From NCBI GenBank assembly GCA_958296105.1, contig OY282441.1:1749800-1813799 (forward strand): a DNA stretch of 64,000 nt, in the 5' to 3' direction. The DNA is from an uncultured Dehalococcoidia bacterium (GTDB lineage Bacteria; Chloroflexota; Dehalococcoidia; Lucifugimonadales; UBA1123). The notes under the pieces were generated by a model. It was not told the DNA's origin. It saw only the letters and a program-made list of their open reading frames with translations, and did no database searches. Below are positions 25,623-32,957 of this stretch, piece after piece (position 1 is the first letter of the stretch; the number at the start of each line of letters is the position of its first letter). The position numbers and the translations under genes were made by a program.

Positions 25623-27713
25623 ATGAACAAGATGACCGCGCCGGACGTCGTCGCGCCGATTGGTCGCTGGCGCGCTCCGACAGCGCGCCCCAGCAGAACA
25701 TATGTACGGGGGGGGGGGGTACGACCCGTATTCTGGCTCATCGCGCTCGTTCTGCTTGGAGTTCTCGCAGCCGCCTGCTCCGACGACTCGGCGGAGACGA
25801 CCCCGCCCGCAGAGGCAGCCGCCGAGGTCGAAGCGACAGCCGTTCCCAAAGAAAGTCCAGTTCTCACCACTCATCTGTATGAGTTCGAGAGCGAGTCCGT
25901 CAGACTCGAAAGTTTCGACGGGAGCGGCGGGGCCATCGAAAGCGTGGGGGATGACCTGCTCGTCGTTACGCCGAAGGGAAGGTTTGCCCTCATCTCCCCG
26001 GGCGGGACTGTGGAATATCTGGACGGCAGCGTTCCTATGAACTATACGGGGCTGGAATCGAGCCTAATCAGCCTGAAGCCCGATTTCGACCCGCACCCAT
26101 TTCGAGCCGCCGATATTCTGCTGAAAGAGATCGAGGCAGGATACACACTGTTTGTTACCCATCACTATTTCACCGGAGAATGTGTCCGGTTCAGGTTGTC
26201 GTCCACGACACTGGTTAGAGAAGGACAGAGGCTGACACTCCTGCCGGATTGGAGAACGATATTCGATGCGGAGCCATGTTTGGAACAGCCCAGTGGATGG
26301 CAGAATTCGGGCGGGAAGATGCTGACGGATGGAAGAGAACACTTACTCGTAACAGTCGGCAACCATACGTATGGACAGCGCCCCATTCCTTCCAACCTGC
26401 ACATAGGCAAACTCGTTCGCATTGAAATCGAAACGGGAGAATCGGAGATACTGGCCACCGGCATTCGCAACTCACAAGGGCTGGCGCGGGATGCGCAAGG
26501 CAATCTGTGGGCAACGGATCACGGGCCGCAAGGCGGGGACGAGCTCAACCTGCTGCGGGAGGGAGCCGATTATGGCTGGCCGCAAGCCTCCTACGGCGTT
26601 GGCTACGGCGGCGTATCTCTCCGGCTGGTCGAGGACGAGGATACAGGCAGGCACGACGGCTTCGAGCGGCCTGCGTTCTCTTGGATCTCGTCGACAGCCG
26701 TTTCCGCCGTCGCAGTCAACGACGAGCGGCGGCTGCCTCTGTGGAAAGACGACCTGCTGGTTGCTTCGCTGGTCGCCGGCTCGCTATTGCGAGTCCGCCG
26801 TCACGGGACGGACGTGCAGTACGTCGAGAAGATCGAAGTCGGCTACCGCATCCGAGACATAGCGCTCATGCCGGACGGACGCATAGCCCTGCTGCGCGAT
26901 GGAGGGTGGGTCTATTTTCTGAGCCGTTCCACGAGGCACTGCCATGAGGAGGCTCGGAATCGCCGCGACGTCTACTCGATCAACTGCGAGTCTATCGCCG
27001 CATCGCCGCCGCCGGACTCGGGAACGGCGGCTCCATCTGCTAATGACTTGGGTAGAGACACGGCGGCAGGCGCTCGTCTATTCGGTCTGCAATGCAGCGT
27101 CTGCCACAACCAGAACGCCGAGCGGCACGGCGACGGTCCGCACTTGGTCGGCGTCATCGGGCGGCAGGCGGGCGAGGTCAGCGGCTTTGACTTCTCGGAG
27201 GGGCTGCGTTCGCTGGACGTCGTCTGGACGCGGTACAGCATCACGCGGTTTCTCACCGCCCCGCAGCAGTTCGCCCCAGGCACGTCCATGTCGTCACCCG
27301 GCATTGGCGAAGAGGAAGCCCGCGCCATCGCCAACTATCTCGACAGTCTCGATCGTCTGTCCCGGCTGATCGAAGACAGCACGCCGTCAATCCGCTCCGA
27401 CTTCGACGTGTATCTCAGTGACAACAAGCTGACCTACGTCAGAGAGCAGTGCGCCCGCGCCGACACGGAGGCGATGTTCTTTCTGCACCTGTACCCAGTG
27501 GACGTGAACGACCTGCCCATCTTTCGCAAGCAGCACGGCTTCGACAATCGCGACTTCAGGTTCGACACGCGCGGCGTGATAGTCGACGGGAGATGTATGG
27601 CGACGGTGGATCTCCCCGAGTACGCTGTCTCTGAAATCAGAACCGGCCAGTACGTGCCAGTGGACGACGGTTTCGATAGCCTCTGGGAGGGGGAGATTCG
27701 GCTTGCTGAGTAG
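25623..27713 (+). CDS. PQQ-dependent sugar dehydrogenase - cytochrome c lipoprotein with C-terminal tail domain
   Basis: A 696-residue exported lipoprotein (LGVLAAAC lipobox at about 46-53). Residues ~75-450 resemble the soluble glucose-dehydrogenase beta-propeller (GIRNSQGLARDAQGNLWATD, HGPQGGDELNLLREGADYGW). A cytochrome c domain follows with C491-S-V-C494-H and a distal Met in GTSMSSPG. The last ~110 residues are a domain shared with the GT-C proteins downstream. It would oxidise an extracellular sugar and pass electrons to its own heme. A 12-G tract at codons 29-33, before the signal sequence, could switch expression. GAGGAAAGAGGG precedes the ATG. Confidence 0.85.
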   Translation: MNKMTAPDVVAPIGRWRAPTARPSRTYVRGGGVRPVFWLIALVLLGVLAAACSDDSAETTPPAEAAAEVEATAVPKESPVLTTHLYEFESESVRLESFDGSGGAIESVGDDLLVVTPKGRFALISPGGTVEYLDGSVPMNYTGLESSLISLKPDFDPHPFRAADILLKEIEAGYTLFVTHHYFTGECVRFRLSSTTLVREGQRLTLLPDWRTIFDAEPCLEQPSGWQNSGGKMLTDGREHLLVTVGNHTYGQRPIPSNLHIGKLVRIEIETGESEILATGIRNSQGLARDAQGNLWATDHGPQGGDELNLLREGADYGWPQASYGVGYGGVSLRLVEDEDTGRHDGFERPAFSWISSTAVSAVAVNDERRLPLWKDDLLVASLVAGSLLRVRRHGTDVQYVEKIEVGYRIRDIALMPDGRIALLRDGGWVYFLSRSTRHCHEEARNRRDVYSINCESIAASPPPDSGTAAPSANDLGRDTAAGARLFGLQCSVCHNQNAERHGDGPHLVGVIGRQAGEVSGFDFSEGLRSLDVVWTRYSITRFLTAPQQFAPGTSMSSPGIGEEEARAIANYLDSLDRLSRLIEDSTPSIRSDFDVYLSDNKLTYVREQCARADTEAMFFLHLYPVDVNDLPIFRKQHGFDNRDFRFDTRGVIVDGRCMATVDLPEYAVSEIRTGQYVPVDDGFDSLWEGEIRLAE
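25708..25719 (+). repeat. Poly-G tract (12) in the PQQ dehydrogenase gene
   Basis: Twelve consecutive G lie between the start codon and the signal-peptide hydrophobic core (reading R-G-G-G-V). I see no usable start codon between the tract and the hydrophobic core, so a change of one base would abolish the product. Confidence 0.9.
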
Positions 27714-27720
27714 ATGGAAC
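27388..27720 (+). repeat. Tail-domain cassette, copy 1
   Basis: DNA from ATCCGCTCCGACTTCGACGT to the stop and agtagatggaacgc is repeated at 30076-30408 and 32311-32640. It encodes about 110 C-terminal residues including SDFDVYL, DTEAMFFLHLYPVDVNDLP and DGRCMATV. Confidence 0.92.
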
Positions 27721-27950
27721 GCCCCCCCACCCTAGCCCTCCCCCGGAGGGGGAGGGGATGGACTCGGAAAATGCACAGAACGCCCTCTCCCTTCAAGGGG
27801 AAGGGGATTTCCGTTCGCGCTTCGTCAGGGGATTGCATCCCTTCCCCCTTCGGGGGAAGGTTAGGATGGGGGCGAACGGAGACTTCTGTTCGCGCTTCGT
27901 TGGGGCTTGCATCCCTTCCCCCTTCGGGGGAAGGTCAGGATGGGGGCGAT
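27721..27950. repeat. MITE-like palindromic repeat array
   Basis: Forward palindromes (CCCCCACCCTAGCCCTCCCCC near 27723 and ccctctcccttcaagggga near 27782) are followed by two ~74-bp units ending in cttcgggggaagg and gatgggggcga. The last unit runs directly into the start codon of the next gene. No other gene is present. Confidence 0.85.
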
Positions 27951-30401
27951 ATGAGGAAGCCCAAGCCCGCCATGCCCGCGCCACCAGAACATAAGTGGGG
28001 AGGGGTAACTCCTTCCTCACGGTTGCGCAACGCGCTGTTCGCGCTGTTTCTCGTCGGCATACTGGCATACGGCGCAGGGTTCGCTTGGTACATGCTCGCC
28101 CGCTTCGACCTCGTCAACCTGATCCGAGACGTAAGCGAAGACGACGCCTTCTACTACCTCCAGATAGCATATAACCTCGCCTCTGGGAAGTTCTCCACCT
28201 TCGACGGCGGCATCACGCAGACCAACGGCTATCATCCCCTCTGGATGCTGCTGATCACGCCTTTCTACTGGGTATTCGACAAGGAAGCGGCGCTGTTCGG
28301 AATCAAGGCGTTCGAGATCATGCTCATCGCCGGCGGGGTGGCTCTGGTCGTCGTGGCGGCGTGGCTGGCTCGCCTGCCCTGGATTCTGCTGTTCGCCACG
28401 CTGCCGCTGCTCTACCAGCAGCATGCTCTGTTCTTGGGGCTGGAAGCGGCGGCGGCGCTGTTCATGCTGGGGCTGTTCTTCTTTGCCGCGATGCTCTACG
28501 CGCGCAACCCGGAGCGCTGGAAGTGGCCGCTTGCCGCCGCTGCCTTCAGCCTGCCCTGGGTACGGCTGGAGTACGTGGCGATATCGCTGGCGGCAACGGC
28601 GGCGCTCGGTCTCATATGGTGGTCGAGGCGGGGGGAATCACCCTCACCCCAACCCTCTCCCGTCGAGGGAGAGGGGGAGGCACACTCTCGCGTCGAGGGG
28701 GTGGGGCTTGACGCTCCGGGGATGGCTCGCGCGCCCTCCGCGCTGAATGCTGTGGTTCCGATGCTGGGCGCGGTGGGCGGCATTCTGGCGTACTTCGCAT
28801 ACAACGGCATCGTCTTCGGGGGCGTGACGCCGGTGAGCGGCGCGACTAAGCGGATGTGGTCGCAGGCTCGGTGGGAGTGGGAAGGCGGCGTTCAGAACTT
28901 CCGCGACGTCTTGCAGATTCCAGTCTTCGACTACGAGCTGCTGGTCGCGCTGGAGGTCTGCGCCTACGTCGTTCTGGTCTGGTGGCTCGCGCGCCGTTCC
29001 AAGAAGCGGAAGGACTGGCTGATGCTTGCCTTCTTCGTGTGCGTGTTCGGCTTGGCGGCTGGCCATCTCGCCAAGTTCGCGCAGACTGTCCTCACTGTGC
29101 ATCCCCACTATGGGAGCGATGACTGGTACTTCGTCCCGGCGTACCTGATGATGGCGCTCGTCATTCCCGCAAGGTGCTACGTGGCAATTCATTTCACCCG
29201 CCGTTTCATCGGGCAGAGGTCACCACGGGCGGCTAATGTTCTGATCGTGGGCATCGTGGTTGTCGGAGCGGCATTCCTGCTTGCGAAGGCGGACTTCACA
29301 GGACCATTCCGGTATGCTGACCGGGAAAGCGAGTCAACCAGCCGCGAATGGGAGGTTACTTCTCATATGGGTGTGCAGGTTATGGACCATGCGCTGCCCG
29401 ATGGCAGCGTGGTCGGGTCGTGGGACGCCGGCGTCAGCGGGTACTTCTCGCGCTTTCCGGTGGTGAACCTAGATGGGCTGGTCAACTCCTACGACTACCA
29501 GCGCGCCCAAGAGGAAGGAAGCGATGCCGCGTTCCACCAGCGTTACGGGATTACCCACTTCGCCAACGTCTGGCGCATCCAAACCGATGCCAGATCCTAC
29601 TATCGTTACGGAATTACTCAGCGCGCCAACGTCTGGCGCGTCGTTCGGGGCGTGGACGCGATGCTGTTCGAAGGCTCGCAATATCTCCATTACGTTAAAG
29701 ACCGAGCGCACAGACGCCAATTCAAGCTCTGGCTCGCCGAGCCGCCGGAGACGTCATCCGGCGGGATAGATCGTTCCGACTGGTTCTGGCAGCGGATGGA
29801 GGCGCGCTTCGATAATCTCGGTCGGGACGGCATAGGGCTGATAGTGGACGGACGGATGGCGCAGGCGTTCGCCAGAGACTGCGCGCCGGACGAGCTGGCG
29901 GTGTGGTCATGGACTGACGCAGCGGATGAAACAGCCGTCAATCTCTGGACGAAAACGCAAACGGGGCTGTGCGTGGACGCGCGCGTGCTGCCCCGTGACG
30001 CGCTCCCTCCGGTGCGGGTGGAGACGACGGCGGCCGACGATTACTTGGCAAGACTGATCAAAGACAGCCAGCAGGCAATCCGCTCAGACTTCGACGTGTA
30101 TCTGATCGGAAACCGTCTCGTCTACGTGAAGGAGGCGTGCGCCCGCGCCGACACGGAGGCGATGTTCTTTCTGCACGTCATCCCCATCGACCGGGACGAC
30201 CTTACATACCATCGCAAGCGGCTCGGCTTCGACAATCTCGACTTCAGCTTTGACGGGTATGGCGTGATATTAGACGGGAGATGTATGGCGACGGTGGCTC
30301 TCCCCGAGTATGATATCATCCGCATCCACACGGGCCAGTACGTGCCAGTGGACGACGGTTACGATCACCTCTGGGAGGGGGAGATACGCCTTGAGCAGTA
30401 G
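27951..30401 (+). CDS. GT-C (GT39/ArnT-like) membrane glycosyltransferase with C-terminal tail domain
   Basis: An 816-residue polytopic protein. Helix 1 (ALFALFLVGILAYGAGFAWY) is followed by a first outer loop with EDDAFYYLQIAYNLASG, where acidic residues form the GT-C catalytic site for polyprenyl-linked sugar donors. About 11 helices follow, then a soluble outer region (from ~450) and the shared tail (~708-816). An intergenic-type repeat lies in-frame at residues ~226-254 (SRRGESPSPQPSPVEGEGEA). The ATG at 27951 directly follows the upstream repeat array, whose GGGGGCGAT may act as the ribosome site. Confidence 0.83.
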   Translation: MRKPKPAMPAPPEHKWGGVTPSSRLRNALFALFLVGILAYGAGFAWYMLARFDLVNLIRDVSEDDAFYYLQIAYNLASGKFSTFDGGITQTNGYHPLWMLLITPFYWVFDKEAALFGIKAFEIMLIAGGVALVVVAAWLARLPWILLFATLPLLYQQHALFLGLEAAAALFMLGLFFFAAMLYARNPERWKWPLAAAAFSLPWVRLEYVAISLAATAALGLIWWSRRGESPSPQPSPVEGEGEAHSRVEGVGLDAPGMARAPSALNAVVPMLGAVGGILAYFAYNGIVFGGVTPVSGATKRMWSQARWEWEGGVQNFRDVLQIPVFDYELLVALEVCAYVVLVWWLARRSKKRKDWLMLAFFVCVFGLAAGHLAKFAQTVLTVHPHYGSDDWYFVPAYLMMALVIPARCYVAIHFTRRFIGQRSPRAANVLIVGIVVVGAAFLLAKADFTGPFRYADRESESTSREWEVTSHMGVQVMDHALPDGSVVGSWDAGVSGYFSRFPVVNLDGLVNSYDYQRAQEEGSDAAFHQRYGITHFANVWRIQTDARSYYRYGITQRANVWRVVRGVDAMLFEGSQYLHYVKDRAHRRQFKLWLAEPPETSSGGIDRSDWFWQRMEARFDNLGRDGIGLIVDGRMAQAFARDCAPDELAVWSWTDAADETAVNLWTKTQTGLCVDARVLPRDALPPVRVETTAADDYLARLIKDSQQAIRSDFDVYLIGNRLVYVKEACARADTEAMFFLHVIPIDRDDLTYHRKRLGFDNLDFSFDGYGVILDGRCMATVALPEYDIIRIHTGQYVPVDDGYDHLWEGEIRLEQ
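28634..28704 (+). repeat. Palindromic repeat located in-frame within the GT-C gene
   Basis: The block tcaccccaaccctctcccgt-cgagggagaggggg has the same plan as the intergenic repeats but lies inside an open reading frame, keeps the frame and adds about 28 residues rich in Ser, Pro, Gly and Glu in a loop between membrane helices. Confidence 0.8.
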
Positions 30402-30408
30402 ATGGATG
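30076..30408 (+). repeat. Tail-domain cassette, copy 2
   Basis: The first ~95 bp are about 97% identical to copy 3 by eye. The middle part (encoding HVIPIDRDDLTYHRKRLGFD) differs from copies 1 and 3. It ends with ttgagcagtagatgg. Confidence 0.92.
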
Positions 30409-30688
30409 GAACTCCCCCGCCCTAGCCCTCCCCCGGAGGGGGAGGGGATTTCTGTTCACGCTTGAGGGGGTTGTATCCCTTCCCCCTTTGGGGGAAGGTT
30501 AGGATGGGGGCAAGACGGGATTTCCGTTCACGCTTGAGGGGGTTGTATCCTTATCAGCACGGGCCAGTACGTGCCAGTGGACGACGGTTACGATCACCTC
30601 TGGGAGGGGGAGATACGCCTTGAGCAGTAGATGGAACGCACTCTCCCTAGCACTCTCCCGCAGGGGGAGGGGATTGACTTGGCAGCGG
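30409..30688. repeat. MITE-like repeats plus a truncated tail-cassette end
   Basis: A full ~97-bp element (30414-30510) is followed by a partial 72-bp unit. At 30556-30630 the last ~70 bp of the tail cassette reappear (cgggccagtacgtgccagtg to ttgagcagtagatgg) without the rest of a gene. Another palindrome follows at 30643-30674. No gene is seen before the next start. Confidence 0.88.
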
Positions 30689-32632
30689 ATGAGACGGTTC
30701 GCATTTCCGGCGCTCATCGCCCTCGTCGCGGCTCTGGGCGCGGCGCACATCTTGGTGCGCACGTCCACCTACGGGGCGGCGCTCGACCACGACTTCAACA
30801 ACTACCTAGCGGCAGCCGAGAGCCTTGCCGCCGGGCAAGGGCTGCTGAGCCCCGGCGGCGGGCAGATGACGGTGTTCGCGCCTTTCTTCTCCATCGCAAT
30901 GGCGTTCCTGAGTCTGTTCGGCATCGAGCCGGTGGATGGGGGCCGCTTCCTGAACGCAGCCGCCTTCGGCTTGCTCATACTGGCGTCGGGTCTTTGGCTG
31001 AGTCGGCGTCTCGAGTCGCAGCCAATCGCGCTCGGCGCAGCGGTGGCGGTGACGGCAGCCCTACCCCTCGCCCATTCTGCTTCGACCATCGAGAGCGAAC
31101 CCCTCTTCATCCTGTTGACCGTCCTCGCCCTGATGCCGCTGGAGTCGTTCCTGCATCGGAGCGGCGGCAAGCCGGCGCTTGCGCTTTCCGCCGTATTCGC
31201 CGCCCTCGCCGCGCTGACGCGGTACATAGGGGTTGCATTGATATTCTCCGCAGTCCTCATGCTCCTCTTGCGACGGGACGCACCGATACGCGAGCGGCTG
31301 AAGGATGCCCTGACCTTCGGCGCAATCTCGTCGCTCCCGCTGGCGGTGGCGATGGCGCGCAACCAGCTGGTCGCCGGGACACCCGCCGGGGACATATCCG
31401 CAGCGTCGGGACAGTCGCTGTTCGATTCGCTGTACCAGATCGTCGTGGTATTCGAGGTGTGGGCAGACCCGCTGTCTCCTGTCCACTGGTATCTGCAGAG
31501 CTCGCCGTGGCTGATTGCCGGCGTGTTCTTGCTGCTGGCGACGCTTCTCTTCATAACCCGCCCCCGCTCCGGGAGGGCGTCTTCCGTCTTCTGGATCTTC
31601 TCGCTGTCGTACCTTGCCATCATCGCCGTGGTGGTGCCGTTCACGGTCCATCAGGGCATAGACAGCAGATACCTGTCGCCGATCTATGTTCCGCTGCTGT
31701 TCGTCGCGGCGTTCTGGCTGGACGGACTGCTGCGCGGCAAGGCGTCGGGCAAGGTGTCCGTGTTCCGGTGGGCGCTGGTCGCTCTCGCGCTCATCGGCTG
31801 CTGCTGGCATATCGGCCTCTCGACGTGGCAGAATCTGCGACTGACCGCCGAAGCGCTGGAATCGGGGTACATCGGCAAGAGCCTCAACACGGCGTACTGG
31901 GAGGATTCCGAGCTGGTGGAATATGTCCGCGCGAACCCCGTCTCCGGCCGGTACTACAGCAACGCTCCCAACGTACTCCGGTGGAACGCGGGTGTTGTTC
32001 CGGGAACGCGGGTGAGCTGGGTTGCCGTGCCGCGACGGAACTTGCAGGACGTCTACGATTGCCAGCTCTGGTTCGAGCGGGCAATCCTGAAATCCCGACA
32101 GTACGGGGAACCCGAAAAGTACGTCGTATGGGTCGGCCAGGGCGAAGGCCGCCAAATAAATTGCACCCTCTGGAAGATGGAGTCTCCGCTGCCACTGGAG
32201 CCGGTGGCGGAGCTGGCGGATGGCGCCATATTCAGAGTGAACGAAGCCTTCGACAGCGCCGGCGCGCGTCAGTCGGCATACGAGGCGCTCGTATCCGGCG
32301 AACCGGTGATCCGCTCAGACTTCGACGTGTATCTGATCGGAAACCGTCTCGTCTACGTGAAGGAGGCGTGCGCCCCGGCCGACACGGAGGCGAAGTTCTT
32401 TCTGCACCTGTACCCAGTGGACGTGAACGACCTGCCCGACGGTCGCAAGCAGCACGGCTTCGACAACCTCGGCTTCAGGTTCGACAGGCTCGGCGTGATA
32501 TTAGACGGGAGATGTATGGTGACGGTGGCTCTCCCCGAGTATGATATAGTCCGCATCCACACGGGCCAGTTCGTGCCGGTGGACGGCGGTTACGATCACC
32601 CTTGGGAGGGGGAGATCCGATTTGAGCAGTAG
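30689..32632 (+). CDS. GT-C membrane glycosyltransferase with C-terminal tail domain
   Basis: A 647-residue polytopic protein. After helix 1 (FPALIALVAALGAAHILV) the first outer loop has LDHDFNNYLAAAESLAAGQG with the acidic residues expected in a GT-C active site. About 10 helices follow, then an outer domain and the shared tail (~540-647). It is related in plan to the gene before it but not close in sequence outside the tail. I use ATG 30689. TTG 30674 is also possible and has the repeat's GGGGGAGGGGA directly upstream. Confidence 0.82.
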   Translation: MRRFAFPALIALVAALGAAHILVRTSTYGAALDHDFNNYLAAAESLAAGQGLLSPGGGQMTVFAPFFSIAMAFLSLFGIEPVDGGRFLNAAAFGLLILASGLWLSRRLESQPIALGAAVAVTAALPLAHSASTIESEPLFILLTVLALMPLESFLHRSGGKPALALSAVFAALAALTRYIGVALIFSAVLMLLLRRDAPIRERLKDALTFGAISSLPLAVAMARNQLVAGTPAGDISAASGQSLFDSLYQIVVVFEVWADPLSPVHWYLQSSPWLIAGVFLLLATLLFITRPRSGRASSVFWIFSLSYLAIIAVVVPFTVHQGIDSRYLSPIYVPLLFVAAFWLDGLLRGKASGKVSVFRWALVALALIGCCWHIGLSTWQNLRLTAEALESGYIGKSLNTAYWEDSELVEYVRANPVSGRYYSNAPNVLRWNAGVVPGTRVSWVAVPRRNLQDVYDCQLWFERAILKSRQYGEPEKYVVWVGQGEGRQINCTLWKMESPLPLEPVAELADGAIFRVNEAFDSAGARQSAYEALVSGEPVIRSDFDVYLIGNRLVYVKEACAPADTEAKFFLHLYPVDVNDLPDGRKQHGFDNLGFRFDRLGVILDGRCMVTVALPEYDIVRIHTGQFVPVDGGYDHPWEGEIRFEQ

Positions 32633-32640
32633 ATGGAACG
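32311..32640 (+). repeat. Tail-domain cassette, copy 3 (mosaic)
   Basis: Its beginning and end match copy 2 and its middle (CTGTACCCAGTGGACGTGAA and on to cgcaagcagcacggcttcga) matches copy 1. After the stop it matches copy 1 through agtagatggaacgcccccac. Confidence 0.9.
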
Positions 32641-32957
32641 CCCCCACCCTAGCCCTCCCCCGGAGGGGGAGGGGATTTCTGTTCGCGCTTGAGGGGGTTG
32701 TATCCCTTCCCCCTTTAGGGGAAGGTTAGGATGGGGGCGAGAGGCGATTTCTGTTCACGCTTGAGGGGGTTGTATCCCTTCCCCCTTCGGTGGAAGGTTA
32801 GGATGGGGGCGAGAGGCGATTTCTGTTCGCGCTTGAGGGGGTTGTATCCCTTCCTCCTTTGGGGGAAGGTTAGGATGGGGGCGAGAGGCGATTTCTGTTC
32901 GCGCTTGAGGGGGTTGTATCCCTTCCCCCTTTGGGGGAAGGTTAAGATGGGGGCGAT
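32641..32957. repeat. MITE-like element followed by 72-bp tandem repeats (about 4 units)
   Basis: A complete element (32641-32737) carries terminal inverted repeats CCCCCACCCTAGCCCTCCCCC and GGGGAAGGTTAGGATGGGGG. The unit with gagggggttgtatccctt then recurs at 32691, 32763, 32835 and 32907, exactly 72 bp apart. The last unit abuts the next start codon. The 72-bp period keeps a frame open (24-residue repeats), but I do not think it is coding. Confidence 0.9.
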
